Source of the DNA: Frankineae bacterium MT45 | GTDB taxonomy: Bacteria; Actinomycetota; Actinomycetes; Mycobacteriales; Jatrophihabitantaceae | Direction of reading: 5' to 3' | Length of the DNA stretch: 64,000 bases | Assembly: GCA_900100325.1 (NCBI GenBank) | Contig: LT629697.1 | Location: 1,054,001-1,118,000, forward strand | Shown: one piece after another, positions 1 to 9,601 of the stretch | Layout: every line of letters begins with the position of its first letter | Position numbering within the stretch: position 1 is the first letter of the stretch | Notes under the pieces: generated by a model | Seen by the model: only the letters and a program-made list of their open reading frames with translations | The model's database searches: none | What the model was told of the DNA's origin: nothing | Program-made: the position numbers and the translations under genes

Positions 1-2794
1 CCGGGACGCTCTTCGCGGCCGGGGTCTCGAGGGTGAGATTCAGGCAGTCGCCGACCCGGAGGTCCTTCGGGTCCATCGCCCCCGAGCGGATGATCTGGCC
101 GCTCGGGCTGCGCAGGCCGTGGGCGTAGTTCTGCTGGTAGTAGCTGTAGCCGGCGTACCCGGCGACGGCGATCCAGAGCAGCGAGAGGAGTGTGGCCGTC
201 CGGGCCAGTGCCTCACCGCGACGGGCGCCGCGCCGGATCTCCTTGCCGGCGGAACGGGCAAAGGGCAATGAAAGTAGGAAGATTCCCGGAATGGCCAGGA
301 CGAGAGCCGCGATCGCCTTCCCTGAGACAGGGCGCACCGGAGCTGGGTAGGGGGTGGTGCGGCGCTGACGAGCGTCGTAGTCGTCCCAGGATTCGGCCGG
401 ATCGCCGACCGGGTGCGGCTCGACGGCGGGGCGGCTCGGCTGGCTGGCCGTCCCGTATCCGGGTGGCCCGTAGCTGGGCGGCGCCGGTCGGGGCTGGCTG
501 AAGAACGTGGAGGCGACCGGCTCTGCGCCGGTGGGCGGCGGCGGATTGACCGGCGGGCCGTAGGCGACCGAAGTCGAGGTCGAAGTGGTCGGCGCACCGG
601 CGAGGGCAACCGGAGTCAGCTCGCCGTTGGCCGCTTGGGTGGCCTCGACCGGAGCCACCTCCGCCTCGGCGCGGCGGGCGGCGATCGTCGTGGTCACGGT
701 CGGAATCGGCTGGCCACCGGCCGCCGCCAGCTTGGACTGAGCGAACTTGGTGGCGATCGACTCCTCGCGCGGTGCCGTGGCGTAGGCGGTGTTCGCCTCG
801 GCCCGGGCCTGCACCGATTCGCGCCAGGTCGGCTCGTCGAACGCCTCGCTGCCGTAGGCGCGGTGAGCCGGCTCGTGGCGGACGCCGCCCTTCAGGGCCG
901 CTTCGGCTTCACGCTCGGCCAGTTGGCGGGCGCGAATCTCCAGCTCGGCCGAGCGACGGGCCCAGACGGCCTCCTGCTCGGCCGCTTCACGCGCGCGGCG
1001 CTCGGTGGACATCTGATCGCGGAGCGCCTCGGCGCTCAACTCGGCACCACGCCGTCCCTCGGACTCGCGCAGGGCGGCCTCGCGAGCACCCCAGACCCGA
1101 GCGGCTGCCTCGGCTAGGGCGGCTTCGATGCCGGCGGCTTCCCGCTCGGCGGCTTCGGCCCGGGCCGCCTCGACGGCCGCCGCGGCCCGTGCTTCGGCAT
1201 CCTTGAGCGCGGCCTGCAGGGCTACGGTCTCGGCGGTCCCGGCCTCGGCGGTTATGGCGGGCTCGACCAGGGTGGCGGTCGCGGCGGTGATGACGGTCTC
1301 CGCGGCGCGGGCATCGGCCTCGGCCTTCGCCGCGGCTTCTGCTTCTGCTTCTGCGCGGGCTTGGGCTTCTGCGCGGGCTTGGGCTTCTGCGCGGGCCTGG
1401 GCCTCTGCCCGTGCCTGCGCCTCGCGTTCAGCTGCTTCGGCTAGCTCCGCCAGTCGCTGGGCTTCCAGTCGTTGTGCTTCGAGACGTTCTGCTTCGAGAC
1501 GTTGTGCTTCGAGACGTTGTGCCTCCGCCCGCGCGGCAGCTTCCCGCTCAGCCTGCTCCCGCCGTAGCGCCTCCTGTCGCAGAGCTTCTTGCCGCTGCGC
1601 TTCGGCCCGTCGCTGCGCTTCGGCCTCAGCTTCGGCCGCGCGCCGGGCCGCTTCGCGAGCCTCTGCTTCGCGGGCCTCTGCTTCGCGAGCTTCTGCTTCG
1701 CGGGCCTCCGCCGCGCGAGCGGCCGCCTCCGCCAGCTCACGGGCCTGGGCGGCGCGCTGCTCCTCGAGCAGGGCGGCCGCTGCCCGTTCAGCCTCGGCCT
1801 GGGCGGCGCGGACCCGCTCCACTTCGGCCTTCTCCTGCGCGGCCTTCTCCTGAGCGGCCTTCTCTTGCGCCGCCTTCTCCTGCGCCGCCTCGGCGAGACG
1901 CTCAGCCTCCCGCGCTGAACGGTCGACGGTGGCGGCATTGCTTAGCTGATCGGCGGGCGAACCGGCCCGGGGTGCAGCTGCGGAGCGTCGGGCCGCGTCC
2001 TGGGCCAGCGCCTCCTGCAGAAGCGCGTCGTGCCCCATGGCCTGCGGCGCCGGGGTTGGAGGGTCGATCTTCGCCGGTTCAACGACAGGCGGTGCAACCA
2101 CGGCTGCCTCAGCGACGGCAGGCCGAAGAACGGCCGCCTCAACAACCGGCTCAACGGCGGCCGGTTCGGCCACTGGCGACAGGGTCGGAGGCGACGAGAC
2201 CGTCAGCGAAGGTAGCGACACCTGCGGCGCATCCGCCGCCGGCCCGCCACCTGCGGGCACGTCACTCGCTGGCGCAGCTGCCGGGCGTCCGGCGGCCAGC
2301 GCGTCCAACTCGGCGAGACGGCGGGCTCGTGCTGCCGCCTTCTCGAGGTCGGCCGCCGATTTCTGCGGCCGCACAGCGACCGGCTCGGCCTCCGGCTCCG
2401 GCGCACGGTGCTGGGCCATCGGGCGGGGGGTGCCAGCGGCGAGCGCGGCCTGACGCTCCGCGGTCTCGGCCTCCACCATCTCCCGGACCCGGGCCTCGCG
2501 GTCCCAGGCCTCCTGCAGGGCACGCTGCCGATCGGCGGCCGCCTTGCGCGCCTGCCGAGCGCCACCCAGGCCGAGGCGAGAGCCGCCCGATTCGTTCGCC
2601 GAGTCACCGTCAGCCGCGTCATCGGACTGGGCACGACCGCGCCGCAGCCCCTTCAGTCGGGAACGCGGCGAACCTGACTCGGGCGCCGTCACCGCCGTCG
2701 ATGGGGTGCTCAGTGAGGCGGAGCCAGTGATTTCCGGGAGCGCAACCGAGACAGCTGGCTTGAGCGAAGGCTCAGGCGTCGGCGGTTCGAGCAC
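1..2794 (-). CDS. Large coiled-coil membrane protein, DUF4190/septum-formation-like (partial, 3' end off window)
   Basis: The frame is open from GTG 2794, preceded by an AGGAG ribosome site, down to the left edge, giving about 931 visible residues. The N-terminal part is Pro/Ala-rich. A very long Ala/Glu/Arg/Gln-rich stretch, roughly residues 290-640, should form a charged coiled coil and is encoded by short tandem DNA repeats. A Pro/Tyr-rich linker follows, then two hydrophobic segments (one reads AALVLAIPGIFLLSLPF) typical of the DUF4190 fold. After them comes KDLRVGDCLNL, which resembles the start of the extracytoplasmic septum-formation domain (PF13845-like). A membrane-anchored protein with a large cytoplasmic coiled coil is inferred; a role in division or cell shape is only suggested by the domain resemblance. 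Plus-strand frames across it are antisense shadows. Confidence 0.75.
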   Translation of the reverse strand, partial: MLEPPTPEPSLKPAVSVALPEITGSASLSTPSTAVTAPESGSPRSRLKGLRRGRAQSDDAADGDSANESGGSRLGLGGARQARKAAADRQRALQEAWDREARVREMVEAETAERQAALAAGTPRPMAQHRAPEPEAEPVAVRPQKSAADLEKAAARARRLAELDALAAGRPAAAPASDVPAGGGPAADAPQVSLPSLTVSSPPTLSPVAEPAAVEPVVEAAVLRPAVAEAAVVAPPVVEPAKIDPPTPAPQAMGHDALLQEALAQDAARRSAAAPRAGSPADQLSNAATVDRSAREAERLAEAAQEKAAQEKAAQEKAAQEKAEVERVRAAQAEAERAAAALLEEQRAAQARELAEAAARAAEAREAEAREAEAREAEAREAARRAAEAEAEAQRRAEAQRQEALRQEALRREQAEREAAARAEAQRLEAQRLEAERLEAQRLEAQRLAELAEAAEREAQARAEAQARAEAQARAEAQARAEAEAEAAAKAEADARAAETVITAATATLVEPAITAEAGTAETVALQAALKDAEARAAAAVEAARAEAAEREAAGIEAALAEAAARVWGAREAALRESEGRRGAELSAEALRDQMSTERRAREAAEQEAVWARRSAELEIRARQLAEREAEAALKGGVRHEPAHRAYGSEAFDEPTWRESVQARAEANTAYATAPREESIATKFAQSKLAAAGGQPIPTVTTTIAARRAEAEVAPVEATQAANGELTPVALAGAPTTSTSTSVAYGPPVNPPPPTGAEPVASTFFSQPRPAPPSYGPPGYGTASQPSRPAVEPHPVGDPAESWDDYDARQRRTTPYPAPVRPVSGKAIAALVLAIPGIFLLSLPFARSAGKEIRRGARRGEALARTATLLSLLWIAVAGYAGYSYYQQNYAHGLRSPSGQIIRSGAMDPKDLRVGDCLNLTLETPAAKSVP
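1325..1720. repeat. Tandem short repeats encoding the Ala/Glu/Arg coiled coil
   Basis: Imperfect tandem copies of 15-18 bp units are visible, such as gcttctgcgcgggcttgg around 1355-1400, cttcgagacgttgtg around 1490-1520 and gcttcgcgagcctct around 1650-1710. They read on the minus strand as Ala-Glu/Gln-Ala-Arg heptad-like units. The repeat length is a multiple of 3, so gain or loss of units would keep the frame. Confidence 0.7.
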
Positions 2795-2972
2795 GGCTTC
2801 TCCTGGCAGGGGCGGCGTAGGGGGGTTGTGCAGCCCTGAGAGAAAGATTCTCTCGTTGAATCGGCACCTCAGCAACTGGAGTTTTACTTCGCCCAGAGCG
2901 GACTTAAACCCCCAGCTAGCCACGTCGGCGGCCGAAGCTCCGGCAGGTCGCTGGGGCGCGACGGCCGGTGAG

Positions 2973-2978
2973 TACCGT
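2973..2978 (+). promoter_or_regulatory. -10 box TACCGT, leaderless start for the metalloprotease
   Basis: TACCGT lies exactly 6 nt upstream of ATG 2985 and no Shine-Dalgarno sequence is visible. Transcription would therefore begin at or next to the start codon. No convincing -35 box was found. Confidence 0.4.
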
Positions 2979-2984
2979 GGCCGC

Positions 2985-4028
2985 ATGGGATCGCTCATCG
3001 ACTGGGACCTCGCCGCCGCGACGGCCAAGCGCCTCAGCCCCGCGCCACCGAGCGTCGACCGGGCCACCGCGGAGGCGGCGGTAGCCGAGTTGTACCGCGC
3101 AACCCACACCGCGGCGGCCCACGTCGCCGAGTTGACCCAGCTCGAAGAGCCGCCGGTGAGCGCCCGCACCACCGTCGTCGACCGGGCTGGCTGGATCGAC
3201 GTCAACGTGCGCGGGATGCAGAAGGTGATGACCCCACTCGTCGAGAAGCTCACCGACGCCAATCCGGTCGGACGGTTCGGGCAGGCCATCGGTGGCCGGA
3301 TCACCGGCACCCAGGCCGGGGCCATCGTCGCCTTCCTCTCCAGCAAAGTCCTGGGGCAGTTCGAGTTCTTCGCCGACCCCGGCGGGCAGCTGATGCTGGT
3401 CGCGCCGAACCTGGTCGCGACCGAACGTCAGCTCAAGGTCGATCCGGCTGACTTCCGGCTCTGGGTCTGCCTGCACGAAGTGACGCACCGCGTGCAGTTC
3501 ACGGCGGTGCCCTGGATGCGGCAGCACATGCTGGCCGAGGTGAGCGCGTTGTCGGAGACGATCGACGCCGATCCGAACGCGCTCTGGGAGCGGATCAACG
3601 GGGCGCTGAGCGAACTCTCCAAGGTGGCCCGCGGGCAGGGGGACGGGGCCGGGGTGATGGCCCTGCTGGCCACCCCCGAGCAGCGTGCAGTGCTGGATCG
3701 GGTCACCGGTTTCATGTCACTGGTCGAGGGTCACGCCGAGTACGTCATGAACGCCGTCTCGCCCGACGTCATCCCCAGCCAGCGGCTCATCGAGCAGCGT
3801 TTCGGTCAGCGCCGCAAGGGCGGGAACCCGCTCGACAAGCTGCTGCGCAAGCTGCTCGGCCTGGACGCGAAGACCCGCCAGTACGTCAACGGCTCCGCCT
3901 TCGTCCGGACGGTCGTCGATCGCGTCGGCATCGAGGACTTCAACGCCATCTGGTCCTCCCCACAGACGCTCCCGACGAAGGCCGAGATCGCGGTTCCGGC
4001 CGACTGGATCGCGCGCGTTCACGGCTGA
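2985..4028 (+). CDS. Zinc-dependent metalloprotease, DUF2342 (zincin_2) family
   Basis: A 347-residue protein of the actinobacterial DUF2342 family, often labelled F420 biosynthesis-associated protein or zinc-dependent metalloprotease. The zincin motif HEVTH is at residues 164-168 (catalytic Glu165). A downstream VEGHAEYV motif at about 247-254 supplies a plausible further metal ligand, as expected for the family. No signal peptide is seen, so it is probably cytoplasmic; the substrate is not known. ATG 2985 was chosen because the reading frame upstream runs through the opposite-strand gene and the family's typical N-terminus begins here. It overlaps tilS by 1 nt, the usual actinobacterial order, so the two are probably co-translated. 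Confidence 0.9.
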   Translation: MGSLIDWDLAAATAKRLSPAPPSVDRATAEAAVAELYRATHTAAAHVAELTQLEEPPVSARTTVVDRAGWIDVNVRGMQKVMTPLVEKLTDANPVGRFGQAIGGRITGTQAGAIVAFLSSKVLGQFEFFADPGGQLMLVAPNLVATERQLKVDPADFRLWVCLHEVTHRVQFTAVPWMRQHMLAEVSALSETIDADPNALWERINGALSELSKVARGQGDGAGVMALLATPEQRAVLDRVTGFMSLVEGHAEYVMNAVSPDVIPSQRLIEQRFGQRRKGGNPLDKLLRKLLGLDAKTRQYVNGSAFVRTVVDRVGIEDFNAIWSSPQTLPTKAEIAVPADWIARVHG

Positions 4029-5050
4029 TGGGTCCCGCGGTGGCTGTGGCCAAGGTGCGGCACGCCGTGCGCGCGGCGCTGCGGCAGCTCGACTCATCGG
4101 GTGAGAATCAGCTTGTTTTTGTTGCCTGTTCGGGCGGCGCTGATTCCCTCAGTCTGGCCGCGGCGCTCGCCTTCGAGACGCGTGCGCGGGGGAACGCCGG
4201 CTTGGTGACCGTCGATCATGGGCTGCAGCCGGGTTCGGCTGAGCAGGCGGCGCGGGTTGCCCAGTTCGGCTACGACCTCGGGCTGGATCCGGTGCTCCTC
4301 CTCCCGGTCGACGTCGGCCGTAGCCAGGGCCCGGAGGCCGATGCCCGCAGCGCCCGCTACCGCGCGCTGGATGGCGTCGCCGATGCCCACGACGCGAAGA
4401 TCCTCCTCGGCCACACCCTGGACGACCAGGCTGAGACGGTGCTGCTGGGTCTGGGACGCGGCTCCGGACCCCGTTCGATCGCCGGCATGCGGGCGGCCCG
4501 CGGCGAGTACCTGCGTCCCCTGCTCGGACTCCGTCGCGAGGTGACTGAGGCGGCCTGCGCGGCACTCGGGCTCTCGCCCTGGCAGGACCCGCAGAATGAC
4601 GACCCGACGTTTCAGCGGGTGCGGCTGCGCCGCCTTCTGCCGGAGCTGGAGGGGGCGCTGCAGGGCGGCGTCGCCGAGGCGCTGGCCCGGACGGCCTCCC
4701 TGCTGCAGGACGATCTGGACGCCCTGGACGAACTGGGTCGGGCCGCCTTCGTCGATGCCGCCCGAGGCGCCCGTAGCAACGAGTCCGGCCCGACACTGGA
4801 GGTGGCCGACTTGATCGGGCGGCCGCGGGCGATCCGGACCCGGGTGATCCGGCTCTGGGTGGCGGCCGGCTGCGTCCCCGCGCTGACCGCGAGCCAGATC
4901 GGCGACATCGAGGCTCTCATGACCGGCTGGCGCGGTCAGGGCGCTGTCGACCTACCGGGCGGATTCGCAGCGATTCGATCGTCTGGCAGGCTGGTGCTGA
5001 TTCCCCCGCAAGGTGACGTCCCGGCCCCGACCGGCTCCGACCGAACCTGA
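4028..5050 (+). CDS. tilS: tRNA(Ile)-lysidine synthetase
   Basis: TilS ligates lysine to C34 of the CAU-anticodon tRNA-Ile, so that it reads AUA instead of AUG. The PP-loop ATP pyrophosphatase motif SGGADS is at about residues 36-41. The family motifs [20 protein letters not shown] and LRPLLGLRR follow, along with the [13 protein letters not shown] segment. At 340 residues it matches the short actinobacterial TilS, which lacks the extended C-terminal domain of enteric forms. It sits between the metalloprotease and hpt, the conserved order of this block, and its ATG overlaps the previous stop as TGATG. Confidence 0.95.
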   Translation: MGPAVAVAKVRHAVRAALRQLDSSGENQLVFVACSGGADSLSLAAALAFETRARGNAGLVTVDHGLQPGSAEQAARVAQFGYDLGLDPVLLLPVDVGRSQGPEADARSARYRALDGVADAHDAKILLGHTLDDQAETVLLGLGRGSGPRSIAGMRAARGEYLRPLLGLRREVTEAACAALGLSPWQDPQNDDPTFQRVRLRRLLPELEGALQGGVAEALARTASLLQDDLDALDELGRAAFVDAARGARSNESGPTLEVADLIGRPRAIRTRVIRLWVAAGCVPALTASQIGDIEALMTGWRGQGAVDLPGGFAAIRSSGRLVLIPPQGDVPAPTGSDRT

Positions 5051-5085
5051 CGGCTCCTGCCGAGCGACTGACGGCTCCTGCCGAG
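5047..5085 (+). repeat. Direct repeat spanning the tilS stop
   Basis: An 18-bp sequence, ctgacggctcctgccgag, occurs at 5047-5064 and again at 5068-5085 (period 21). The first copy contains the tilS TGA stop. The second copy leaves only 14 nt before the hpt start. Confidence 0.8.
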
Positions 5086-5099
5086 AGAAGAGTGAACCC

Positions 5100-5648
5100 G
5101 TGTCCGTTCTGGATGACGACGTCGAGGCCGAACTGTTCAGTGCCGAGGCCATCTCGGCCAAGATCGGCGAACTGGCGGCCCAGATCGACGCCGACTACAG
5201 CGACCGGGAGCCGCTGCTGGTCGGCGTGCTCAAGGGCGCCGTGATGTTCATGTCGGACCTGGCCCGGGCCCTGCAGCGCCCGTCGACGATGGAGTTCATG
5301 GCGGTGAGCTCCTACGGCTCGTCGACGACCTCCTCCGGGGTCGTGCGCATCCTCAAGGACCTCGACCGGGACATCTCCGGCCAGCACGTCCTCATCGTGG
5401 AGGACATCATCGACTCCGGCCTGACCCTCTCCTGGCTGCTGAAGAACCTGCACAGCCGCAACCCGGCGTCGGTGGAGATCGTCACACTGCTCCGCAAACC
5501 GGACGCGATCAAGGTCGAGGTCCCCGTCCGCTACGTCGGCTTCGACATCCCCAACGACTTCGTGGTCGGCTACGGGCTGGACTTCAACGAGCGCTACCGC
5601 GACCTGCCCTACATCGGGCGTCTGGCCCCATCCGTCTACGGCGGCTGA
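5100..5648 (+). CDS. hpt: Hypoxanthine phosphoribosyltransferase
   Basis: A purine salvage enzyme converting hypoxanthine or guanine plus PRPP to IMP or GMP. It has 182 residues. The PRPP-binding signature reads [14 protein letters not shown]. Other family landmarks are [13 protein letters not shown] near the N-terminus, SSYGSST in the flexible loop and [12 protein letters not shown] near the C-terminus. GTG 5100 is preferred over upstream codons because GAGAAG lies at a suitable distance and the family alignment starts here. It is the third gene of the metalloprotease-tilS-hpt group and precedes ftsH, as in Mycobacterium. Confidence 0.95.
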   Translation: MSVLDDDVEAELFSAEAISAKIGELAAQIDADYSDREPLLVGVLKGAVMFMSDLARALQRPSTMEFMAVSSYGSSTTSSGVVRILKDLDRDISGQHVLIVEDIIDSGLTLSWLLKNLHSRNPASVEIVTLLRKPDAIKVEVPVRYVGFDIPNDFVVGYGLDFNERYRDLPYIGRLAPSVYGG

Positions 5649-5867
5649 CCCGTTCGCTCAGCGCGTAACTCCGGTGCGGGGCACAATTGCAGGAACTGTG
5701 CGACGCAGCGAAGCGTTCGGACGACAGATGGTAAGGCATCGGTGAGCGCCGATCACGGTCGCGGAGCCTTGCCGTGTACCGTCGACAGTTGAATTCGCGG
5801 GAAATCCAGGCTGAGCAGGAGGAGCGCGGGAGGCCAGACTCCCGTCTAGGTATATGGGTGTTTGCAA

Positions 5868-8042
5868 ATGAACCGTAAGCGACTGGTCAGGTCGTTCTGG
5901 CTATGGATTCCCCTAGCCGTCATCGCTTACTTCGTGTTGTCCTCCGCACTCTCCAGCGGAGACGACTACAAGTCCGTCACCACCGCGCAGGCGTTGAACG
6001 CGATCAACACCGACCAGGTCGTCAAGGCCACTCAGCACGACAAAGAGCAGTACGTCGACCTCGATCTGAAGTCGCCGATCGACGGCCACACCAAGGTTCA
6101 GGCGTACTACCCCTCTGACGCCTCCGCCTCGGTCTACGACGCCCTGCTCAAGCACGTCCCGGCCAGCGGCCCGAGCGGCGGCTACACGACCAAGGTGAGC
6201 CAGAGCAACATCTGGCTGAGCCTGCTCGGCAGCTTCCTGCCGATCCTGCTGATCGGCGGCATCCTCTTCTGGGTGATGAGCCAGGTCCAGGGCGGCGGAA
6301 ACCGCGTCATGAGCTTCGGCAAGAGCAAGGCCAAGCTGGTCAGCAAGGACACCCCCAAGACCACCTTCGCCGACGTCGCCGGTGCCGACGAGGCGATCGA
6401 AGAGCTCGACGAGATCAAGGACTTCCTGCAGAACCCGGCCCGCTACCAGGCACTCGGTGCGAAGATCCCGAAGGGCGTGCTGCTCTACGGCCCGCCCGGC
6501 ACCGGCAAGACGCTGCTGGCCCGTGCGGTCGCCGGTGAGGCCGGTGTGCCGTTCTTCTCGATCTCCGGCTCCGACTTTGTCGAGATGTTCGTCGGTGTCG
6601 GTGCCTCGCGCGTCCGTGACCTCTTCGAGCAGGCCAAGACGAACGCCCCGGCCATCATCTTCGTCGACGAGATCGACGCCGTCGGACGCCACCGTGGTGC
6701 CGGCATGGGTGGCGGCCACGACGAGCGCGAGCAGACCCTCAACCAGATGCTGGTCGAGATGGACGGCTTCGATGTCAAGGGTGGCGTCATCATGATCGCC
6801 GCCACCAACCGCCCCGACATCCTCGACCCGGCGCTGCTGCGGCCCGGTCGCTTCGACCGCCAGATCGCCGTCGGCGCCCCGGACATCGAGGGGCGCAAGG
6901 CCGTGCTGGCCGTCCACGCCAAGGGCAAGCCCTTCGCCCCGGACGTCGACCTGTCGGTCATCGCCCGGCGGACGCCCGGCTTCACCGGTGCCGACCTGGC
7001 CAACGTCATCAACGAGTCGGCCCTGCTCACGGCCCGTACCAACGACCGGCTGATCACCAACGCGTCGCTGGAGGAGGCGATCGACCGCGTCATCGCCGGA
7101 CCGGAGCGCAAGACCCGCGCCATGAGCGACAAGGAGAAGCGGGTCACCGCGTACCACGAGGCCGGCCACGCGCTCACCGCCTGGGCGATGCCGAACCTCG
7201 ATCCGGTGCACAAGCTCACCATCCTGCCGCGCGGACGCTCCCTCGGGCACACGCTGGTGCTGCCGCTGGAGGACCGCTTCACCCAGACGCGCTCGGAGAT
7301 GCTCGACCAGCTCGTCTATGGCCTCGGTGGCCGCGCCGCGGAGGAGCTCGTCTTCCACGAGCCGACCACTGGCGCCTCGAACGACATCGAGAAGGCCACC
7401 GCACTGGCCCGGGCCATGGTCACCGAGTACGGCATGAGCTCGAAGTTGGGGGCCGTGAAGTACGGCACCGGCGACGCCGAACCGTTCATGGGCCGCGACT
7501 ACGGTCACCAGCGCGACTACTCCGAGGAGATCGCCTCGGAGATCGACGTCGAGGTGCGGGACATCATCGAGGCCGCCCACGACGAGGCCTGGGAGATCCT
7601 GGTCCAGTACCGCGACCTGCTCGACCAGATGGTCCTCGAGCTGGTTGAGCGGGAGACGCTGGACAAGGAGGACCTGGACCGCATTCTGGCCCCGGTCCGC
7701 AAGCGCCCGCCGCACAACTCCTTCACCGCCTTCGGCAAGCGCACCCCGAGCGACAAGCCGCCGGTCGAGATCCCGACCCGTGAGGTGCTGCTGGCCAAGG
7801 CCACCGCCAACGGGACGCGGGCCCACGGAGCCAACGGTTCCCGGACCCCGGGCGCGCATCAGGCCCCCGAGACGGTGCCGTCGACCTCTGAGTACCCGGC
7901 CCCCAGCTACCCGGCGACGAGCTACCCACCGCCGGGTTCGGCCCCGCTGCCGCCGCCCAATCCGTACGAATGGCACCCGCCGACGAGCTTCCCGGACCCG
8001 CCGGCGCCGAACTCCGATGGCGGCTCCGCCGAACCGAGATGA
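5868..8042 (+). CDS. ftsH: ATP-dependent zinc metalloprotease FtsH
   Basis: A membrane-anchored AAA+ protease of 724 residues that degrades misfolded membrane proteins and selected cytosolic ones. It has an N-terminal membrane segment (about residues 8-26), an extracytoplasmic domain and a second membrane segment (about 112-136). Walker A GPPGTGKT follows with Lys214, then Walker [12 protein letters not shown], the arginine-finger region RPGRFDRQ, and the zinc site HEAGH at residues 430-434. The last roughly 120 residues are a Pro/Tyr-rich tail that looks disordered, a common actinobacterial extension. ATG 5868 (MNRKRL) is used; a TTG two codons upstream is less likely. Its stop overlaps folE by 4 nt, linking it to the folate operon. 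Confidence 0.97.
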   Translation: MNRKRLVRSFWLWIPLAVIAYFVLSSALSSGDDYKSVTTAQALNAINTDQVVKATQHDKEQYVDLDLKSPIDGHTKVQAYYPSDASASVYDALLKHVPASGPSGGYTTKVSQSNIWLSLLGSFLPILLIGGILFWVMSQVQGGGNRVMSFGKSKAKLVSKDTPKTTFADVAGADEAIEELDEIKDFLQNPARYQALGAKIPKGVLLYGPPGTGKTLLARAVAGEAGVPFFSISGSDFVEMFVGVGASRVRDLFEQAKTNAPAIIFVDEIDAVGRHRGAGMGGGHDEREQTLNQMLVEMDGFDVKGGVIMIAATNRPDILDPALLRPGRFDRQIAVGAPDIEGRKAVLAVHAKGKPFAPDVDLSVIARRTPGFTGADLANVINESALLTARTNDRLITNASLEEAIDRVIAGPERKTRAMSDKEKRVTAYHEAGHALTAWAMPNLDPVHKLTILPRGRSLGHTLVLPLEDRFTQTRSEMLDQLVYGLGGRAAEELVFHEPTTGASNDIEKATALARAMVTEYGMSSKLGAVKYGTGDAEPFMGRDYGHQRDYSEEIASEIDVEVRDIIEAAHDEAWEILVQYRDLLDQMVLELVERETLDKEDLDRILAPVRKRPPHNSFTAFGKRTPSDKPPVEIPTREVLLAKATANGTRAHGANGSRTPGAHQAPETVPSTSEYPAPSYPATSYPPPGSAPLPPPNPYEWHPPTSFPDPPAPNSDGGSAEPR

Positions 8043-8692
8043 CGGCGCAGCAGGGGAACGCCGGCGGTAGTCCCGACGGCGCCAGCAAGCCCAGTACCGG
8101 CGCTAGCAAGCCGAGTCCCGGCGGCGGTATCGACGTCCCCCGGGCCGAGGCGGCCGTTCGGGAGATTCTGATCGCGATCGGCGAGGACCCGGATCGCCCC
8201 GGCCTGGAGCGCACGCCGGAGCGGGTGGCCCGGTCCTTCTCGGAGCTCTTCGGCGGGCTGCACCTCAACCCCGACGACGTGCTTGAGACCCAGTTCGACG
8301 AGCACCACGACGAGCTGGTGCTGGTGAAGGACATCCCCCTCTACTCCACCTGCGAGCACCACCTGGTGCCCTGGCACGGCACCGCCGCCGTCGGCTACAT
8401 CCCGGGCTCCTCAGGCCGGATCACCGGGCTCTCCAAGCTGGCCCGCGTCGTCGACCTCTACGCCAAACGCCCGCAGGTGCAGGAGCGTCTCACCTCGCAG
8501 GTGGCCGATGCGGTGATGTCCCGCCTCCAGCCGCGCGGGGTGATCGTCGTGATCGAAGCCGAGCACCTCTGCATGGCGATGCGGGGCGTGCGTAAGCCCG
8601 GCGCCAAGACGCTCACCTCGGCCGTGCGAGGCGGCTTCCAGAGTGACCCGCGTACCCGCGCCGAGGCGATGAGCCTGATCCTCGGTCGCTAA
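8039..8692 (+). CDS. folE: GTP cyclohydrolase I
   Basis: Catalyses the first step of tetrahydrofolate synthesis, GTP to 7,8-dihydroneopterin triphosphate. It has 217 residues. Visible landmarks are [15 protein letters not shown], the zinc-binding segment [22 protein letters not shown] and the second zinc-ligand region [17 protein letters not shown]. These give the Cys-His-Cys set of the zinc-dependent FolE1 class. The first 30 residues are Gly/Ser-rich and variable. The start ATG lies in an ATGA overlap with the ftsH stop, which decides the start and implies translational coupling. Confidence 0.96.
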   Translation: MTAQQGNAGGSPDGASKPSTGASKPSPGGGIDVPRAEAAVREILIAIGEDPDRPGLERTPERVARSFSELFGGLHLNPDDVLETQFDEHHDELVLVKDIPLYSTCEHHLVPWHGTAAVGYIPGSSGRITGLSKLARVVDLYAKRPQVQERLTSQVADAVMSRLQPRGVIVVIEAEHLCMAMRGVRKPGAKTLTSAVRGGFQSDPRTRAEAMSLILGR

Positions 8693-8719
8693 CCTACTGC
8701 GGTGGCTCGTACCGGCAAG

Positions 8720-8725
8720 TATTCT
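8720..8725 (+). promoter_or_regulatory. -10 box TATTCT, leaderless start for the secreted protein
   Basis: TATTCT is followed by 6 nt and ATG 8732, and no ribosome site is seen. This favours ATG 8732 over the in-frame GTG 8702. It could be an internal promoter within the ftsH-fol operon. Confidence 0.45.
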
Positions 8726-8731
8726 CCTCGA

Positions 8732-9601
8732 ATGCGGTTTGCTCGCGGGCTACGACGGTTAGCGCTGTGCAGCGCAGTCGGGCTCGCGCTGCCGGGCCTC
8801 TTCGCCGGCGCCGCGTCCGCCGACGACAACCCGCTGCTCAACGAGACGTTCGAGTCGGGCGCGCCGCTGGTCAACGGCCTACCCGCCGGCTGGGTCTTCT
8901 CGCAGGACACGCCGACCTCGACGGCCAGGGTCGTCACCGGTGCCGGCTCCAGCGGAACCCACTACCTTCAGATCACCTCGCCGAGACCGAACCACGGGCG
9001 CGTGATCGTCACTCTCACCGTCGTCCCGAATACGACCTACCGATTCCACGCCATGGTCAAGTGCCGGGGCGCCAACTCGGCCAACGCGGCCGCGGTGCTC
9101 GGCATCGACGGTCAGTACCCGGTGACCCCGTCGGTGCTCACCGACACCTCGTGGCAGCCGCTCGACCTGTACATCAACGTCGGGAATCGGACCAGCATCG
9201 GCTTCGTCTTCGGCCTCGGAAACTTCGGCCAGACGAACACCGGCGAGGCCGACTTCGACGACGCGACGGTCACCAGCGTGCCGGGTATTCCCGCCGGTGC
9301 GGTCACCAGCCTCGACCTCGGGGCGCAGGACCGCCAGGCCGCACTGGCCCGGCAGACCGCGGCCCAGTACGCCCATGGAGCAGGACCGAACCACGCGATC
9401 TGGGTGCTGGTGGGGATGCTGGTCGTCGGTGGCCTCGGGTCGGCGGCGTACCTGGTGGCGCACCCGGACCGGCGCCCGGACGAGGCGGCCAATCAGGGCG
9501 AGGTCGACCAGACTGCGGTGGATCCGGATCGACCGGGCGGCGAGCGGGACACCCGTCCGGATCCGGGTAGCGACCAGGCGGAGGTGACTCATGGCGTTTG
9601 A
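8732..9601 (+). CDS. Membrane-anchored extracytoplasmic protein with carbohydrate-binding-like domain
   Basis: A 289-residue protein that I cannot assign to a named family. A signal peptide, residues 1-25 or so, ends in a GAASA cleavage site. It is followed by a beta-rich domain of about 160 residues (NETFESG, TTYRFHAMVKC, GEADFDDATVTS) that resembles carbohydrate-binding modules of the CBM4/9 type. A linker, one transmembrane helix (IWVLVGMLVVGGLGSAAYLV) and an acidic, Pro/Asp-rich cytoplasmic tail end the protein. It overlaps the acyltransferase-folP ORF by 11 nt and so probably acts with that acyltransferase rather than with folate synthesis. An in-frame GTG at 8702 is the alternative start. 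Confidence 0.75.
   Translation: MRFARGLRRLALCSAVGLALPGLFAGAASADDNPLLNETFESGAPLVNGLPAGWVFSQDTPTSTARVVTGAGSSGTHYLQITSPRPNHGRVIVTLTVVPNTTYRFHAMVKCRGANSANAAAVLGIDGQYPVTPSVLTDTSWQPLDLYINVGNRTSIGFVFGLGNFGQTNTGEADFDDATVTSVPGIPAGAVTSLDLGAQDRQAALARQTAAQYAHGAGPNHAIWVLVGMLVVGGLGSAAYLVAHPDRRPDEAANQGEVDQTAVDPDRPGGERDTRPDPGSDQAEVTHGV

Noticed and set aside
1411..2730. Plus-strand Pro/Arg-rich frames over the left-edge gene
   Set aside because: They are the complement of the Ala/Glu/Arg coiled coil. The minus-strand frame has a ribosome site and membrane and domain signatures.
5913..7976. 687-residue minus-strand frame opposite ftsH
   Set aside because: Same shadow effect; ftsH has all catalytic motifs and the opposite frame has no recognisable domain.
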